DNA from: Montifringilla adamsi
Lineage: Eukaryota; Chordata; Aves; Passeriformes; Passeridae
Direction: 5' to 3'
Length of the DNA: 64,000 bases
NCBI GenBank assembly: GCA_017590115.1
Contig: JAGGNK010006335.1
Span: forward strand, 617,553-681,552
Numbering within the stretch: the stretch's first letter is position 1; each line of letters starts with the position of its first letter. Under the pieces are notes generated by a model. That model worked only from the letters and a program-made list of their open reading frames with translations. It was not told where the DNA came from and ran no database searches. The translations under genes and the position numbers were made by a program. This document shows, one piece after another, positions 61,220-64,000 of this stretch.

Positions 61220-64000
61220 CTGAAAGCACAAAAACAAAAAAACTTCTTTAGGCTGGAAACCCCAGGGTTTTTCTGCATCTCCTTCTGCCCTCCCTTCAAT
61301 ACTCCTCCAGTTTGCTTTTCACACCATACTTTTTCTCTTCATGCTCTTTACATCCAGCAAAGATACACAATAAAGAAGTTCACTAGCATTGTTTTGTGTG
61401 TTCCTCCACTTCCTCTGTGTTGAAAAGATGCAGCAAATATAAAGGAAAGGCTCAGCTAATTTTGCTCATCAGCAGCATTTGTCATATTTCCTCCAATTAC
61501 AGCAAGTTAAACGTGTACAATTGGTTGGCTGTGGCTCGTAGTTTCACAGGAACTGCTGCCTACTCCAACATACCTGTGCCTGAAGGCTACTTTGATTCAA
61601 TCACCATGTATAAGGCAAATTACTGTTTCACTGTCAAAAAAAAAGACATCACTTTTTAAGAGCACCCTCCTAAGTAAGGCTAACGTTGCCTTCCAAAATA
61701 TTGTAGGCACTGTAGGTGGAAGAAGTTTGAGTGAACCCTGCAAATGTCTAGGCAAGTTTTGGTTTTAAAATACCTTCATTATTTAAAAGCTGACTTGAAA
61801 TACCAGATGTGAAAGAACAGAATCTGCAGTTATGCTGCAAAGGATGAGTTACAAAAAAAAAAAAAAAAATCCCAGAACAATAACTCATAGATTTTAATAC
61901 CTAGCTTCATAATTTCAAGAGTTAGGAGGGTTCTCTGTGGGCTTCAGAGACAGAGATGGATAAAAAAGATCCTCCTGTAGCTGCTTTGTAAATACTCTGG
62001 GAAGGCATCTGACTTTTCATCAAGTAAATGAAAGCGAGACAAGCATCAAATTTCTCAAATACCTTTCAGTTCCAGTCAAACAAGTTAATTCTCCAAGCAT
62101 ATCACAAAAATATGAGAACTGTAACCTGAAGATTGGAAGGTAGCAACTGCACACATTAGCACATTATCTGAAATTATCTTGAAAACAATGCTATTAATTT
62201 ACATAGAGAATAATACCGATTTGAAATCTCTTTGGACTGTTCCAGAGCAGAGAAGACTGTTCTAACCCCAGAGAAGACAATCTCCCGTCACACCGAAGCA
62301 GACTCATGACTAAGTCAACCACAAACACACACAGCTCCCCATGCTCAGTGTCTTCATCGCACTCAAGAACTTCTCTCTGAGCTGTGGCACAGTCCCTCCT
62401 CCACTCACATTTCTCTCTCTTCACAGATGTAGCAGGAATATTTTCCATTTTTGCCAGTTCAACTAACCAGGCAAACTAGATGCTTGCAGTCATACTCTTG
62501 CTAATGTTCAAAGTGTCCATAGACAATGTTGCAGCTTCAAGGAATTTACAAAAGCATTGGGGTTTTTATTGTGAATTCTGCCAATACAGGCATGCACTGC
62601 CCTTTGCTATACTTTGTAAGAATACAGAGGGGGTTTTACCTTTTGTTTAATTCACATCTGCTGCTTCTAGCACCAACCTTAGCCCAGAATTGGTAAGAAA
62701 TATGTTCACATAAATGGTGGGAGTGTCCTAGGGAGTTAATCCCTTAAGCTGACTATCCTGGTGTAGGAAAGACAATGTTTTTGAATGTAAGCATTAAATT
62801 AGAGGTCCTACAAAAATAAATTTCATCTTTATCAGCCATTCCATAATCAGCATTATTCTTTAAATCATAACAGAATGACAATCTTCTGTTCAAGTTAGTT
62901 ATGAAAGTTCTTTATGATTGCCAAACAAAACTCAACCTGATTAATTTCAGATACATAAACTTGAGAGAAGAGCCTTTAAAATGTTAACTGCATCCTTCTC
63001 CAGTAAATCTGCTGCTCTTGCTCAATGATTATTAAGGAACTTTTGTAAAGAATTCAGCACCAAAAAAATGTTCGGATTACTCCAATTTCTATTTTTTACT
63101 TTCCATCCCTTCTTCCTGGAAATAAAAGGAACAGCAACTCTCACCATCATGAGTCCAGGTTCAACTGACACCACTGAAATCTGGTAGCAAAAATAGCTAT
63201 CCAAAGCAATCAGTAACTGCCACCAGAATTTGAAGTCAATCTATTGTCATTTTTACCAATGGCATGTATATATTTATTTCCATATGGATTGATACACATG
63301 CATGCTCATTTCTGAGAACAGGTCCCCTACTGTGCATCCACAAGATTTATGTGGGTGAAACCTTTTACTTCATTTCAAGAAAGTTTATTCTATTTTAATA
63401 TACAAACAATGTAAATCAAGTGATTAAAATAACTTGAAAAAAGTGATTATTTTACAAGTACATTTAATGATGTCAATAATTTGTTTAGAGAAGGCAACTC
63501 CATCTTAACGCTTGTTTTTATGTTAATTATGGCAGAGTCCAGGAAAAGTTCTTAATTTTAGTATCAGAACATCATAAACAAGACTAGATTTGCAGTATTA
63601 AGCTAAGTCATTAGAGATAAACAAAAAAAAAGGAAGAAAGTTCAATATCTCCATCTGAATTGAAAAGTTCGATAGCTTAAAACACTAAACCTCTAAAACA
63701 AAGTCCACAAGCATTTTTGAAGAATAAAGGAAGACTCTTGTGCATTTTATGAACTTCAGCTGCCCTTTTTAAGATACATTTAAAAAAATTAGCAGAGAAA
63801 CAAATGGTAGACTTACTGGTGTTCAGAAAAAGGGCACTGAACAAGTCACACCACACAAAATAGTAAAACTGTAAAATCCATGTGAGGAAAACAATTCAAC
63901 AGAGAACCTTCAACAACCCATAAAAAAATACTGTGCATGTGTAATACGTAAGTACAACATATGATTTCATGCGCTTCATGTTTACAAACACTTAAATAGA
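61220..64000. other. DGKQ 5' intron, cut by window end
   Basis: No exon encoding the first half of C1 domain 2 or C1 domain 1 was found here on the minus strand, so the sequence is taken as intron. A poly(A) run lies at 61853-61869. The open frame at 62194-62448 on the minus strand has no C1-type cysteines and no family match. Confidence 0.65.

Noticed and set aside
62194..62448. 84-codon minus-strand frame as a candidate upstream DGKQ exon
   Set aside because: It lacks the C1 cysteine/histidine pattern and the phase needed to join exon 61134-61219.
1..64000. CRISPR arrays, operons, tRNA or rRNA genes
   Set aside because: No regularly spaced repeats, no bacterial gene structure and no tRNA/rRNA-like sequence were seen; the window is vertebrate nuclear DNA.

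Overview
The window is nuclear DNA of a bird. It carries CR1 LINE fragments, recognised by the ATTCTATGATTCTAT tail and the conserved C-terminal reverse-transcriptase region, and one solo endogenous-retrovirus LTR of a type common in birds. Genes have long introns with GT-AG borders. A passerine or another neoavian bird is likely, but the species cannot be fixed from this sequence.

One gene dominates: DGKQ (diacylglycerol kinase theta), on the minus strand. I assembled 20 coding exons between 61219 (most 5' visible) and 17164 (stop codon). Every junction is GT-AG and every codon phase matches its neighbour. Together they encode the last 812 residues: the second half of C1 domain 2, a complete C1 domain 3, the Ras-associating/PH-like middle region, the diacylglycerol kinase catalytic domain (NPKSGG, GGDGT and LPLGTGNDLGR motifs), the accessory domain and a basic C-terminal tail. 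Residue numbers below count from the first complete codon in the window. The start codon, C1 domain 1 and the first half of C1 domain 2 must lie beyond 64000.

Layout on the plus strand. 1-300 is a CpG-rich, promoter-like edge. 332-835 is a CR1. 1556-2060 looks like the end of a minus-strand 3' UTR, with AATAAA at 1568-1573. 2061-10250 is intergenic or transcribed-noncoding and contains the solo LTR (5384-5941). 10251-17163 is a probable long DGKQ 3' UTR. 17164-61219 is the DGKQ body. 61220-64000 is intron. The largest introns hold CR1 fragments, including a mosaic duplicated CR1 at 30866-31983, low-complexity tracts and an 853-base assembly gap (39234-40086).

DGKQ phosphorylates diacylglycerol to phosphatidic acid. 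No other protein-coding gene could be supported. The best leads are the assembly gap flanked by the same 11-mer, the mosaic CR1, a minus-strand poly(A) signal far downstream of DGKQ, and the absence of any recognisable TMEM175 exon between the CpG-rich edge and DGKQ.
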